Source: Litoditis marina
Taxonomy: Eukaryota > Nematoda > Chromadorea > Rhabditida > Rhabditidae
Length of the DNA stretch: 64,000 bases
Assembly: GCA_964036275.1 (NCBI GenBank)
Contig: OZ038440.1
Location: 12,995,690 to 13,059,689, forward strand
Direction: 5' to 3'
Part shown: in pieces, positions 32,276 through 44,900 of the stretch
How the letters are laid out: every line of letters begins with the position of its first letter
How positions within the stretch are numbered: the first letter of the stretch is position 1
The notes under the pieces: generated by a model
Seen by the model: only the letters and a program-made list of their open reading frames with translations
Database searches by the model: none
What the model was told of the DNA's origin: nothing
Program-made: the position numbers and the translations under genes

Positions 32276-35200
32276 ATGACCGCTCAAAGAACTGCTGAAA
32301 ACGGATGCGAAAAGTTGGAGCCTATCAAAATTCAGGTAATTTAAATAGTTTTCGGTAAATGTCCATTGGATAAACGAAACATCCTCGTGTTTTAACTTCT
32401 ACTGCAAGCTGCAATAAGTTCTCCACTAGATAGAGCTGGAACTTTCATATTTAGCTGGTCGAAGCAACTTTCAAGAACAAGAACGGAGTTTTTTTATTTT
32501 GTAGTCTCATAGATCTCTTTTTCTTTTGCGGCTAGCCAAATTATAAATATACACGTTTTGCGATGAAGTCAGTGTACACTTAGTAGCAGATGTTCTTGAA
32601 ACTGAAATGTGGTGAGTGGGTGTCATTTGCTGTGTAAGTTCTGCTAGAATAGTTGTAAAACATTGATCGGTATGGGAGGGACGTGTTTTAAAAAGTTGGT
32701 CAGTTCTTGCTCTCACTCATTTTTTAAGTCAGTACAGCTAAATGCTGTGTCATCTTTTCGGAATACTGTCATTCATTATATCATTTACATTACATTGAGG
32801 TCCCGTCACGAACAATGAGATTCGTTTGCTGCCTCGTTGTTAGCACAAACTTATTGAAAATTACGTGGGCTAGAAATTACTTGTTACAGTTGCATGACAG
32901 GTAGGACGTGAGGTTGGACCAATTTCATATTGTACGGATTTTGTTTTTGCCGGGTATTTCCTTCATTGTTTTTATTTTCAGCCGGAAACTCTTCTCATAT
33001 GTGGCCAGAAGGTTTCTGCTCGTCGTTCTCTGTTGTTCGAGCCGAATCGCAGAGTGTTTCTCATGGATTTCCTCACATCTGATAACCAACCCTATATGGT
33101 TGGTCTCTATCTGAAAAATTTCAAAGGATTGAAGGTTCGTTGAACACCCGTGGAATCATTATATACCAAATAGTGTTTTGAGCGCTGAATTTCGTTCGTT
33201 TACACGATGAACTGTGGATGTAGAAATCACAAAAATGTAACTAAATTCTATCACATCGTCTTTTTAAATTAATTTTAATGTTTCATGTGTGCTTTTTCAT
33301 ATACAGGATAATAATAATGTAACGTGTAGAAATGCGTGCATTCCTCTTAATTTTGTTTTTCATTTCTAGTTCCTTCCAGATATGTACAGCGACTGCCAAT
33401 ATGCACATAGTTGTGTTGGAAATGGATGAGAAGAAGATTGGTCAGTTGTCAGCTTTCTACGATGAACTGCAACCAACCACTCATAGGTGAGGTTATTATA
33501 AATTATTCGTTCAAGCAATAAACTTCGCTGATCCGATGCATTGTAGGACAATCTTTGTTTAAATCACTTCTGTAACACAAACTAGACATGATAAGGAAGG
33601 AAACTCTTCGTTTAGAAGACAAAACTTTCGATATCCTTCAGTTCATTTCGAAATTTTGAGCGATTATGGACAGCTTTTCACTATCTCCTTGCGTGGGGAA
33701 AATTGAAGTATCGCCCCCCACTTTAGTTGGGTTCCCCCCCCCCCCCCCCCCCCGTAGCACTTCAACCCCCCACCCAAGCTAAAACCTGAAAATCTAGGAG
33801 AAAGGGGGGGGTCAAAATTCAACTTCGACATTTACTATTTACCCCCCACCTGGGTCGGCGGGGGGTAGAACTTCAATGGTGGGGGTCAAACTTCAACGAG
33901 TGGGGGGCTGAACTTCAATACCGGAAATGTTTACTTTTTACCCCCCACCCTCAAACTTTTGTATTGCAGGTGATAAATTGAATTATCACCCCCCGGTGGG
34001 GGGGGGGTCAAACTACAATTCCCCAAACGCAATACAATTTCAGAAAGGTGGGGGGGGGGGGGGGGGTAAAAAGTCAATGTTCCCCTTGCGTGCATCAGAA
34101 AACCTCCGTTTCTCAACTCATTCACTTTTTCTCTCACTTTTAAAGAAGTGTGTTCTCGGACTCGGAAAATTTTGCCTGGGTAGGTAAATGTGCAACCTGA
34201 TATAGTGTATAAATTGCGATTGGATCACGAAGATTAATCACTAATCATTATTTGTATGTTATATCTAAGCATGGGTTACCAATACTGATCTCTATTTCTA
34301 GTTGAGGTTTGAATACAATTAGTTTATTTTGAGCTCAGGGCTCAGGGTACAATATAATTTCAGGTGTGCTATCGTGTTCTCTTTTGCAATGTCCGATTCC
34401 AAAATTGGTGCTTTTGTGCAAGCCTGTTCAATTAGACTACAACTACGCGTTGAACGAATTCGTGAGTATTTAGTTATTTTATGTTAGATTCTTTTAAGAA
34501 ACTGAGTAAATGTATGTTTGCGGTGGGCCTGGCTCAATTCGTATTGTATTCAATTGAATCAATCATTTTCACCATAAACCTCTTTCACCTGCTTACGTTA
34601 TTCATCTATTTTGACAACCCGGGGGCTACATATTCCAATATTTCAATTCCGAATAACCGCTCCTCGAAAACTGTCACACATAGGCCCAAACCCGAATGAT
34701 TTGAGCATTTGAGCAACTTTTATCATCTTAAAAATTAGTACTTAATAGCGAAAATTCATCCGAAAGTACTGGTTACGCAGTTATGCAGAATGCAGTTATG
34801 CTCTGCTTCACCGACGAGTAACGAGTTGGTCGCAGTGTGTTTTAGTTGGTGACTTTTAATTTTTGCAGTATTTTCTGAGTGTATGGAACTCCTTGGACCA
34901 CTATCGTTACTGTTTTTCTATCAAAAACCACAGTATACAGATGCTTTCCCGGAGGTAAGTTTCTCTATATACATTTATATTTCTGACCGAATACTTGACA
35001 AGAAAATCAATTCAGGAGAGATGAATGTTTGCATATAAGACGCTCCAATCTAAATGGTTTCCATTTTAGATAATTTCTTGGAAAACCTCAAAGTATTGTG
35101 CATCATCAGACTTGTCCGATATTTTTTCTAAAATGTCCAATTCTTCTAATTCTTGTGTCGCTCTCATTCGGAGCGCAGAAAAAACTACCGAATATTTGTA

Positions 35201-38200
35201 TGTTTCGAAATCCTCTACCACAATTATTTCCCTTTCAGAACATTATAACACACGTTTTCGCAGTTGAAAACAGTGTGAAAAAATGTGCCCAAAAAATTGT
35301 AGTGTGAAAAATTGGGCCCAAAAAATTGAAGTGTGAAAAACTGTGCCCAAAAAATTGGAAGTGTGAAAAATTGTGACACATTTGTTTCTCTAAAGAGAGG
35401 TACTTTGCACTTCGTATGTCTCTCGCGCGAAAGTGCTGTGATACTCTTTGACACAGCTCTCAATGATCCGTATCTTGTTATGGTTTCAAATCCTGCGGAT
35501 CTGTCTCGGCTGTTCTTTCTCTGCGTCTCTTTCTCCAATAGGGCGATGCTCTCGATGCGCGCTCGTTTCTCTGCGTCTCATTGCTCTAATCGCCAATACT
35601 AGATACGGCGCAGTCAGGGGGGTATGGAAGGAAACATTTATCGCGCGAGTGGTTCAGTAATAACCTCTCTCGCTGGAACATGTACAATATTTGGAAAAGT
35701 GAAAAAATGTGCCCAAAAAATTGTAGTGTGAAAAATTGTGCCCAAAAAATTGAAGTGTAAAAAATTGTGCCCAAAAAATTGAAGTGTGAAAAATTGTGAC
35801 ACAATTTTTTGAGAGATCTGTGAAAACTGCAATTTTTTGTGACACACTTTTTTTCAATTTCCTGAATCGGGACACAGCGATTCGATCGTTTGATTTTTAG
35901 TTAAAACTGCAAATAAATGGGGACTACCCGATGTTCACACAGAAATAATTTTAAAAAGTGATAATTCTTCGATGGTTAAAAGTCTCATCCTAAAAATTTC
36001 ATGAAATCACTAGGATTTCCTGATTTCCGAAACCATTTAGATTGGAGCGTCTTATATACAACGATAACGTTCTCGTAAACTGAAGTTTTGAAGAGCTGTC
36101 CCCACTGATCATATCGTGAAAGTAAATATAATTTTCAAGCATTTTTGTTTTGTGTCTTTTACGTATTACTTTATAACTTACTTCCTATTCTGTTGTATTA
36201 CAGTAAAACGATATTACTATGTATTTTAAGGTCAAAGATGATCCACTGCCATCCACTGCGAATGTTGGCTCTGAACAGAAAATAATTGAGTTGGTTGGTT
36301 TGTTCAATGTTATTAAGGTTGGGGTTATCTATCTTTTATTTGCTCGGTTCTATTTTCTCTGGCCATATGTAGATTCAAAGCAGAACTAGGAAATCGGAAT
36401 CATTTTAGAAATTATAATGTGCTTCGCTTGTAAACAACCCAAATGCTTATGAAAAACGGGCTATTTTTTTTTACTATTTTTGTAATTGAAAAAAGACAAT
36501 GGTTACAAGTTACAAGGTCCTAATTCCTAATCTGAAGATTAAAGTGAGATCTAGCAAGAAGTCAGTTCGCTTTCGGTATTTTTCGGAGTATTATCACGGG
36601 AGTGTGTATTGTGTTATTCAAGGAAGACCCCTCTGTTGTGCGCGTGAAATTCTCGGATGGTTCTGAATTCAAAATCTCTCTGGACACCCTGCAGAGATGT
36701 GTGAGGCCGAATTCATGGCTAAACGATACGATGGTCGATTTCTATGTCGACTATCTCATGAAAAATGTACTCACGGAAACGGAGTAAGTTTCTTCTCTTC
36801 TCATTTCTTGAAGTACTCTAGAATTTGGCGGCGACTCGCCGGCGACATGGAGGGGTCGGCAGAGTGTCGCCGGCGGGTCGCCTGTAATTATTTTTAGGTC
36901 CCTCACAATGAACGTTCTATATAGTAATCAGATACCGGACCTGGTAATTTACCAGAGAGTAAAACTGTTGTATATACTTATTGTCGCCCGAAATAGACAA
37001 CATGAGATTCACGGCTTCATGGTTCATGTAAACACATGTCACCCACCTAAAAACTACAAGTATGCGTATCTGATTCACATAAATCTCATTCAGAATCAAC
37101 GAGCTAAAAATAATCGCAGGCGACCCGCCGGCGACACTCTGCCGACCCCTCCATGTCGCCGGCGAGTCGCCGCCAAATTCTAGAGTAAAGTTCATACTTC
37201 AATTGACTTTTTTGTTTGTTTGTTAGACCATCGCAGATAGTTGAACTCAAACTCGGTGTTTGGTTTTTCCCCAAACTCGAAAACTCTATTTTTCGCGAAC
37301 TGGAAAACTCGAAATAAGCTAATCAAAAGCCCTAGCGGAGATCGATATAATCATGATATCTATCTCGGGGTTTAAATTTAAGTGGGATCTCACTGATATT
37401 CGTTCATCAATATGTTTCATTTTCAGTCGTCAGTCCGTCCATATTTTCGACTCGATGTTCTTCTCCCGACTCTATCGTCATAGGGAAATGCTACGTCATA
37501 ATATTGGATACTCAGCCGAAGATCTTGACATAGTGCGTTTATTAGCGTCACGTCCTGCATATGAGCCAAATATCCAGTAAAGTTCAAAAGAAACCATTTC
37601 TGCTCAACTCGGCATTCTTGGCAAAATGTGGTGGTCATTTCTTGTATGGATGAAACCCCACCAAATTTGACATAAAAAGTTTCCGGGTCTTCAGAGGACA
37701 ATCGACACTCCTAATAATTGGTTTTTTCAGCTGTCACAACATCTGAATAAGCTGTATCCGCTGAGAAGAGGCAAACGCTCTCTGCCAGTTTTCGACAAGG
37801 ATCTATTGGTTGTACCAGTTTTCTGGGAAAATCACTGGTTCGCACTTTTCATTATTGATTTTTCACATTTATGGATTTCAGTCGTGTTCAAGTTATATTT
37901 CATTTTAGTTCACGTGCTTTGTAAATAAACTGGTTAGGATGTTGGGAGACGGAAAATTTGTTGAAAAGACTTCTTAAGCGGCAGTCTCTTGCAAAAGTAA
38001 TAGGGCTGACCAAATTTAAGTTGTAGTCTGCTCAACGAGCACACTGTTTTTGTAAAATAATTTCACTTTTCTAGTTTGTTAAAATTCAGTGTGTCCGTTT
38101 AGGATGCTTCTGTTGATTCATGGCCTGCGTCAGGCGGTGTTCGACATCGAGGAGCTGCTCCGGGACATCAACATCTCATCCGTGGATAGCTCTCCGCCCC

Positions 38201-40465
38201 CTCCACCCTCCACCTGCAGACTAATCATCATGGACAGCAAGATGCACGACAAACCCAATGCGTGAGTCCGTGTGGGCTATTTATCTGTGTACTGAGAAAC
38301 ATTCGCGCCAATGTACTACGATGCGCTAGCTACAAACAAAATCGAAAGAGAATGAAGTTCAATGAAGCCGCAGAGGCTAGGATTGCACGAAAAACCGAAT
38401 GCGGGAGCACGTATTACAGTAAAGTTGTTCGAATAACCAGAAAAAAGCGGGCTTTTGTGAATGTGAATGTCGGGAAATATTGTCATTTTTTTTAGAAATC
38501 ATGAGTTCCAACTTACTCAATCGAAACATTTTTGGATCCTTTTGGGAGAATAGTCACACCTCACATTTCACTTCTGTGTACGTGAGCATATTCATCTGGC
38601 TACATTCAAGGAATGTGGTACTCGCTCATCAGAGAGAGGGGAAAATAAGAAAATAATAATCATCAGCTATTATATATTCTCATATGATACTTGTCAATTG
38701 TCATAATGAACCGGCCGCTCTGAACATTTTACGTGTTTGTCCAGTTTGCTGGTTACATGATCGATAGTTATATTTTGCATGTGGACGACTGATGCTAACT
38801 TTGCCCGGTATGAACACTTTCCAATAAGATGCATTTTGCGTTACAGTGTTACAGAGTTGTATATTGACATAGAAGAGAAGAATAAATGAGGGAAGTGATC
38901 TTTTTGTGAATCAGGGATATGGAGTTTTGTAATGTCCGCAGAAAACTTGGAAACCAGTAGAACCTCAGAGCATCTTCGTTGTCTCTTTTTTCCTCCATTT
39001 CAATGCTTCAGAGAGATTCTACCGAGGATTCACAAGTGCGTGTTCGAAATGATGACCACCTGGTGCAAGATTATGATCTACAATCAGATGTTTGACGTCC
39101 CGCGTCAACGTTTCTCGTGAGTGTTTTGGATGTTAAATAACCTATTAGGGTTGTTAAAGCCGAACTCGACTCGACTCAAAAACACTCGAAAATTTTCGAA
39201 TCGGGTCGAACTCGAAAACTCGATTTTTTCTGAAACTCGAAAACTCGATTTTTCGCAAAACTCGAAAATTCTTGAAACTCGAAATTTTGAACTCGTTTAA
39301 CAACCCTATACCCTATATTCTAGATAGCAATGTTCAAATTATAAACTAGTAACATAAGTTTTAGATAATTGCACTGTAAAGTATGAAATCGTTCGTGATT
39401 CTACGTGGAATTGCATAGAGTGAGAACCTGAGAACAGACCACTCAGATTATGGTTCAGTGTTGATACGGGGATTGACATTTGATTTTGTTCCGTTTCGAA
39501 TAAACTATTTGTGTATTTTTAAAAACCTTGTGCTCTTCTACACTTCTACTGTTCCGACTAAATGCGATTACGTAAATGAAAGAGCATAGTCTTTCCGCCC
39601 AATTGTAATGACATATTACATTAGTTTTCTTCTCTTTCTCTGATGAGCAAGTGCCACCATTCTTTGACTGTAGATGTAGATAAATAATAAATGAATAAAT
39701 ATTGCCACCTCGATCTGTCCGGTATTGATTGATCTCCCTCAGATACCACCGATGTCAGAATCTGCCGGATCAGCCGAATTCTTTCGATTGCGGCTTCTAC
39801 ATGCTGAAGTTTGCCGAGCATTTTGTGTGCAACTCTCGAGACTGGCTGGTACGTTTGTCTGCTTTTCCAATATTATTTCCATTCGACCTTTTTATTTGTA
39901 TTCTTGTTAACCTAGAGATGCCCACACTTTCATGCTTATATCGTGGGTTTAACCACTGGTTCGCCGAGAAAGTTTTTTCTGCAGAAAGACTGTATGAAAG
40001 CCTCATTCCTAAAACCCAATTAGAATAGAATAACCGGGGCACGTCCCAATATGGTTGAGATCCAATAACCTACAAATCAGATCTGTCATTAACGATAGCT
40101 GATGTACTCTATATTCCTCTAATATAATTTAGGAGCATACTCTAGTGGTGGTGTCTAATTATCCTGAAAATTCTAAAACGGATAATGAATATGTTGGATA
40201 TAATCAAGATAATTTGCGTAGTTCCCATTTTTTCATGCAAAATCATGACGTTTCACGTATTGAAATCGAAAAACTGGTTCATCTCCGTGAACTAGTCGCA
40301 CCTTACTAGTGTCTTGTTTAGGAGTTACCGGATGCAAGTATTCCCGAACTTTCCATCGGCTCTACGCAGGAGGAATATGAGCAAAAGATTGGAACATTCC
40401 GCGGAGAACTCATTCAATTGATAAGACATCTTTCAGGCCGAAATATCAGTGTGAGTAAGACATAA
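32276..40465 (+). CDS. ULP/SENP6-7-like SUMO protease (C48 cysteine peptidase)
   Basis: Thirteen exons give ~492 aa: 32276-32335, 32982-33134, 33380-33486, 34364-34461, 34869-34954, 36231-36317 (or -36293), 36623-36783, 37427-37532, 37731-37837, 38103-38261, 39012-39116, 39743-39848 and 40322-40465. The N-terminal ~200 residues look like a folded domain I do not recognise. The peptidase core starts at ISLDTLQRCVRPNSWLNDTMVDFYVDYL and keeps the catalytic set: His in VPVFWENHW (~321), Asp in RLIIMDSK (~366), Gln in NLPDQPNSF (~420) and Cys in SFDCGFYML (~426). A Pro-rich insert (SSPPPPPST) before the Asp recalls the SENP6/7 loops that favour poly-SUMO chains. It would remove SUMO from proteins, mainly in the nucleus. 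Exons 6 and 7 use TTAAG and TCAAG acceptors. The gene is convergent with PPP1R37. Confidence 0.9.
33714..34075. repeat. C/G-homopolymer cluster in SENP intron 3
   Basis: About ten runs of 6-20 C or G residues in 360 bases, including C20 at 33734-33753 and G17 at 34050-34066. They alternate with (T)TCAAACTTCAA-like spacers. Part of it is palindromic: TTTTTACCCCCCACC at 33936 against GGTGGGG..GGTAAAAA near 34047-34071. A relative with G14 lies near 40901-40914. Confidence 0.85.
35273..35815. repeat. Two 29-bp tandem arrays flanking a ~300-bp spacer, SENP intron 5
   Basis: Units of the form GTGTGAAAAATTGTGCCCAA repeat 3-4 times at 35273-35385 and again at 35695-35815, in the same order of variants and 423 bases apart. 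They look like direct terminal repeats or two remnants of one array. The minus-strand HFNFLGTIF frames are shadows of this repeat. Confidence 0.8.
36816..37185. mobile_element. 370-bp GC-rich foldback element with TA duplication, SENP intron 7
   Basis: Inverted arms of ~84 bases begin CTCTAGAATTTGGCGGCGAC and continue as GC-rich sequence rich in CGCCGGCGA motifs; TA flanks both ends (36814-36815 and 37186-37187). The loop is AT-rich. The size, long arms and TA duplication suggest a Tc1/mariner-type MITE, although the arms are unusually GC-rich against this AT-rich background. Confidence 0.85.
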
Positions 40466-41971
40466 TAACCGGTCGAATGGATACATAGTTTTGCTAGTTA
40501 TATTTGTTGACGGGATATTATACAAGTAGTAACGTGGTACACAAACATGGGTAACTTTCATATTAGATGGCTGATTTTCTTTTCGCTTTGTACATTATCA
40601 TATTTTGAACTTTGCATGTGTAAATCAGAGAGACAATAAATGATGAACAGTATGCATTTTTATTATATCGAGAAACATTATTCATTATTAAAATGAATGC
40701 ATCATCACATTGTAGTTTAGAGCATTCTGAAACTGTACATTGTAGTGGAGACATTGGCAACGCTTCACAAAATATTGCTATGATAAGGCTTTTCACATTT
40801 ACGGCTACTGAAAACAACGTTGAATAAAACTATGTACATACTTCTTGTGTTCAACTTAGATTGTCCAAACAATATATCTCTAAAAAATCAAATCTAAACG
40901 GGGGGGGGGGGGGTGATATCTACAATTGACCGGAAATGTGCACATAAATAACCAACAACTATCACAAGGGACTACAAATAGGGAAGGCCGTTCAAGTGAA
41001 ATATGAAGACAGGGATGAATGAAAATATCAACTACTCCCTATGAAACAGCCAACCGACTAGAAAAACTGGTTGTTTTCTCTCGAGAACTCGGTGATTTAG
41101 TCGGTTCGCCTCGGAACAAATGGAGAGATCTGGAGTCGGGAGGTGCTAGCTGCTAGAGAAGTAGAATAACCGGGGCACATGCAACCAGGTCATAGGGGGG
41201 AAATGGGACCAATTCACTAGAGAACCGTGTCCCTCCCAAACCTTTCGGGTTCGCCTTACGGTTCGGTTCTCCAGTGAATTGGTCGAAAAAAGACAAATAC
41301 TACACATCTGGGTGACGAGGTAACAACAACATGACAGAATATACCTCTCATTATTGGGCAACATGTACGACTAGTCTGCACCGAAATGTTGATAAGCATA
41401 TGATAAATAACAAACAAATCATTTTTGAGTAATTGACACACGGCTTGCGATACAACAGGGCTCACACTATAACAACGGGCAGTAGAGGCCATTTAGACAA
41501 ATCAAATATTACCAATAACGAACAAATAACTTATTCTCGAACGGAAAAGAGATTCTCAAGATACGTTACCACATCCCCAGTTCACAATAGTACTCACTAA
41601 ATCTAGATGAAATTTATGTCCCGGTTACGTGATTTCCGTTGTGGATGTGAATATCCACTAACCACTCATCAATCAATTTACATGTTACAGTCTCTATCCA
41701 GCAAAAGGTATGTATGCTGTGGTTCACGCTCGCATAACGTTCTGAAACAAGATTCTGGAACTTTTATCTATATTTTCCATATTCAAAAGTGGATTTTTTC
41801 ACTCACATTCCTAAAAAAAACATCCAAAAGTCAGTTTGTCTCACAGAGTAATTCAAATTCGCGTCAGATCGCTTACTTTTAGAGTCTGATGGGTGGAACG
41901 AACTCTATGTAGGGTGAGATGTTCCGATCTTACACTCACGAAACCTAGCTTTGGCAGGTCCCATCCTCGTT
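40466..41971. other. Convergent intergenic region, SENP and PPP1R37 3' ends
   Basis: No gene is visible. AATAAA at 40635-40640 could serve SENP. The region holds a poly-G run (40901-40914) and an ~80-bp hairpin (41205-41285) with arms GGGACCAATTCACTAGAGAA and its complement. The ORF at 41146-41492 is a shadow of that hairpin. Confidence 0.5.
40635..40640 (+). terminator. Candidate polyadenylation signal for SENP
   Basis: AATAAA about 170 bases after the stop codon. It is the first canonical hexamer downstream; there is no direct evidence of use. Confidence 0.35.
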
Positions 41972-44900
41972 CTAGATGGGGGTTCCGGGCGCGGAGGACG
42001 GAGTGAGTGCACCGCCCATCTTCCGACGCCGTCGCTCCAGCGTCAGACGCAGCTGCTCCTTCTCCACTCGCATGACGTCACGAACCAGCTGACGAACGGT
42101 GGAGGAGACCACGGCTTCGTCTGAATCATCTGGCGCCAACACGTCACACGCATCCGGTATCCTAAAGAAGTTCATCGAATGAATCTTGTAATAGTTTTGT
42201 TAACTTTTAGTATTTTCTGTAGTGTAACCCGTGTACAATATTAATAAGTTTATAAGATTTGATCTTTGTATCCTAGCCTTGATTCATACTTTTGATTCAT
42301 ACCGGCGAGATTTTACAACGGTGGGAGCAAAAACATCAACGTACAAACCCTGATTATCGATAAAGTGTTGAGCTTAATCAATTTCTATGTTTATCACGTT
42401 AGGGTAAAACCACGGGCCACGGCCACAATTTGGGAGACATAAATGAACTGTCAACAACTCCAATAACAGGGAACTCTGCGCGGCTATCGAGGGAATTGTA
42501 GTTACTTGGCTTGTTCAGTAGTTCCGATAGAAACTTTAATAAAATGATAGAATCGAATTCAGTGTCAAATACTATGAAAACTAACCGTGAAGGTGTCGCA
42601 TCCTGATTATGAGTGATTTCTCTGGCTGCATAGGTAGATGGACCGGTTCCCAGAAGAATAGACGCTTTTCTCTCCGCCACAGAACACTCCTCGTATACCT
42701 GCGAGCGAATCAAACATAAACCAGTATGGTTCTCCAAATAGCCAGAAAAATTCCACAGAATGGCTTTTTTATAATTTTCATAAAAAATCATTCAGAAATG
42801 TATCTATAATGACAAACGTTCACAGTCGGTGTGGATGAAATCAAATCGTCTCAACAATTCTATGCACCCGAAAAAAGTTTAATACCCTCATGCAGTATTT
42901 GAAAAAAAAACGTGAGAAAAGTGTGGATACCACGAAATCAACAGTGTTGCAACACAAATGAATAGAGCCGGAATAAAACTCACCACGTAGTTGATCAGAT
43001 CGCAGACGACTTGGCGCACTTCTTTGGCCGTCTGTCGCTCTCTCAATCGCTCTTCCTCTCTCGCCTCACTTTCCCTCGCTGATGAAGTCGGAGGGATTGT
43101 ACTCTGACCGCAAGGATGTTCAGCCACTGGACTACAACGCGATTCTGAAACACGATAATATAGAGTCACAAGCCAAATATGAAAAGCCGGGTTCGAGCGT
43201 GCAATTTCAGCCTACAAACAATCTAGCAGAACTCGCCATAAAGGGGCCGAAATGACCATCAAGACTAAAATATCATGGAATCATCACAAACCATCCGTCG
43301 TATTCGGAGTATCTCGACCCTATACATTTCACTTCAATGCGAAAGCCTGTTGCGTAACTAGAGATGAATGAACCGGTTCATTGGCTAGTATGACTTCCAA
43401 TGAGCATGTATGGCTGGCACAACTTCTCAGTACAGTCGTGGGTATCCACAATTCTGACTGTCGCGTGACTAGAGATGAATGAACCGGTTCATTGGCTAGT
43501 ATGACTTCCAATGAGCATGTATGGCTGACACAACTTCTCAGTACAGTCGTGGGTATCCACAATTCTAACTGTCGCGTAACTAGAGATGAATGAACCGGTT
43601 CATTGGCTAGTATGACTTCCAATGAGCATGTATGGCTGACACAACTTCTCAGTACAGTCGTGGGTATCCACAATTCTAACTGTCGCGTAACTAGAGATGA
43701 ATGAACCGGTTCATTGGCTAGTATGACTCCCAATGAGCATGTATGGCTGGCACAACTTCTCAGTACAGTCGTGGGTATCCACAATTCTGACTGTCGCGTG
43801 ACTAGAGATCAATGAACCGGTTCATTGGCTAGTATGACTTCCAATGAGCATGTATGGCTGGCACAACTTCTCAGTACAGTCGTGGGTATCCACAATTCTG
43901 ACTGTCGCGTGACTAGAGATGAATGAACCGGTTCATTGGCTAGTATGACTCCCAATGAGCAGGTATGGCTGGCACAACTTCTCAGTACAGTCGTGGGTAT
44001 CCACAATTCTGACTGTCGCGTAACTAGAGATGAATGAACCGGTTCATTGGCTAGTATGACTCCCAATGAGCATGTATGGCTGGCACAACTTCTCAGTACA
44101 GTCGTGGGTATCCACAATTCTGACTGTCGCGTGACTAGAGATGAATGAACCGGTTCATTGGCTAGTATGACTTCCAATGAGCATGTATGGCTGGCACAAC
44201 TTCTCAGTACAGTCGTGGGTATCCACAATTCTGACTGTCGCGTGACTAGAGATGAATGAACCGGTTCATTGGCTAGTATGACTTCCAATGAGCATGTATG
44301 GCTGGCACAACTTCTCAGTACAGTCGTGGGTATCCACAATTCTGACTGTCGCGTGACTAGAGATGAATGAACTGGTTCATTGGCTAGTATGACTTCCAAT
44401 GAGCATGTATGGCTGGCACAACTTCTCAGTACAGTCGTGGGTATCCACAATTCTGACTGTCGCGTGACTAGAGATGAATGAACCGGTTCATTGGCTAGTA
44501 TGACTTCCAATGAGCATGTATGGCTGGCACAACTTCTCAGTACAGTCGTGGGTATCCACAATTCTAACTGTCGCGTAACTAGAGATGAATGAACCGGTTC
44601 ATTGGCTAGTATGACTCCCAATGAGCAGGTATGGCTGGCACAACTTCTCAGTACAGTCGTGGGTATCCACAATTCTGACTGTCGCGTGACTAGAGATGAA
44701 TGAACCGGTTCATTGGCTAGTATGACTCCCAATGAGCAGGTATGGCTGGCACAACTTCTCAGTACAGTCGTGGGTATCCACAATTCTGACTGTCGCGTAA
44801 CTAGAGATGAATGAACCGGTTCATTGGCTAGTATGACTCCCAATGAGCATGTATGGCTGGCACAACTTCTCAGTACAGTCGTGGGTATCCACAATTCTGA

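Noticed and set aside
35224..35875. Minus-strand HFNFLGTIFHT repeat proteins
   Set aside because: They translate the 29-bp tandem arrays inside a SENP intron and occur in several frames.
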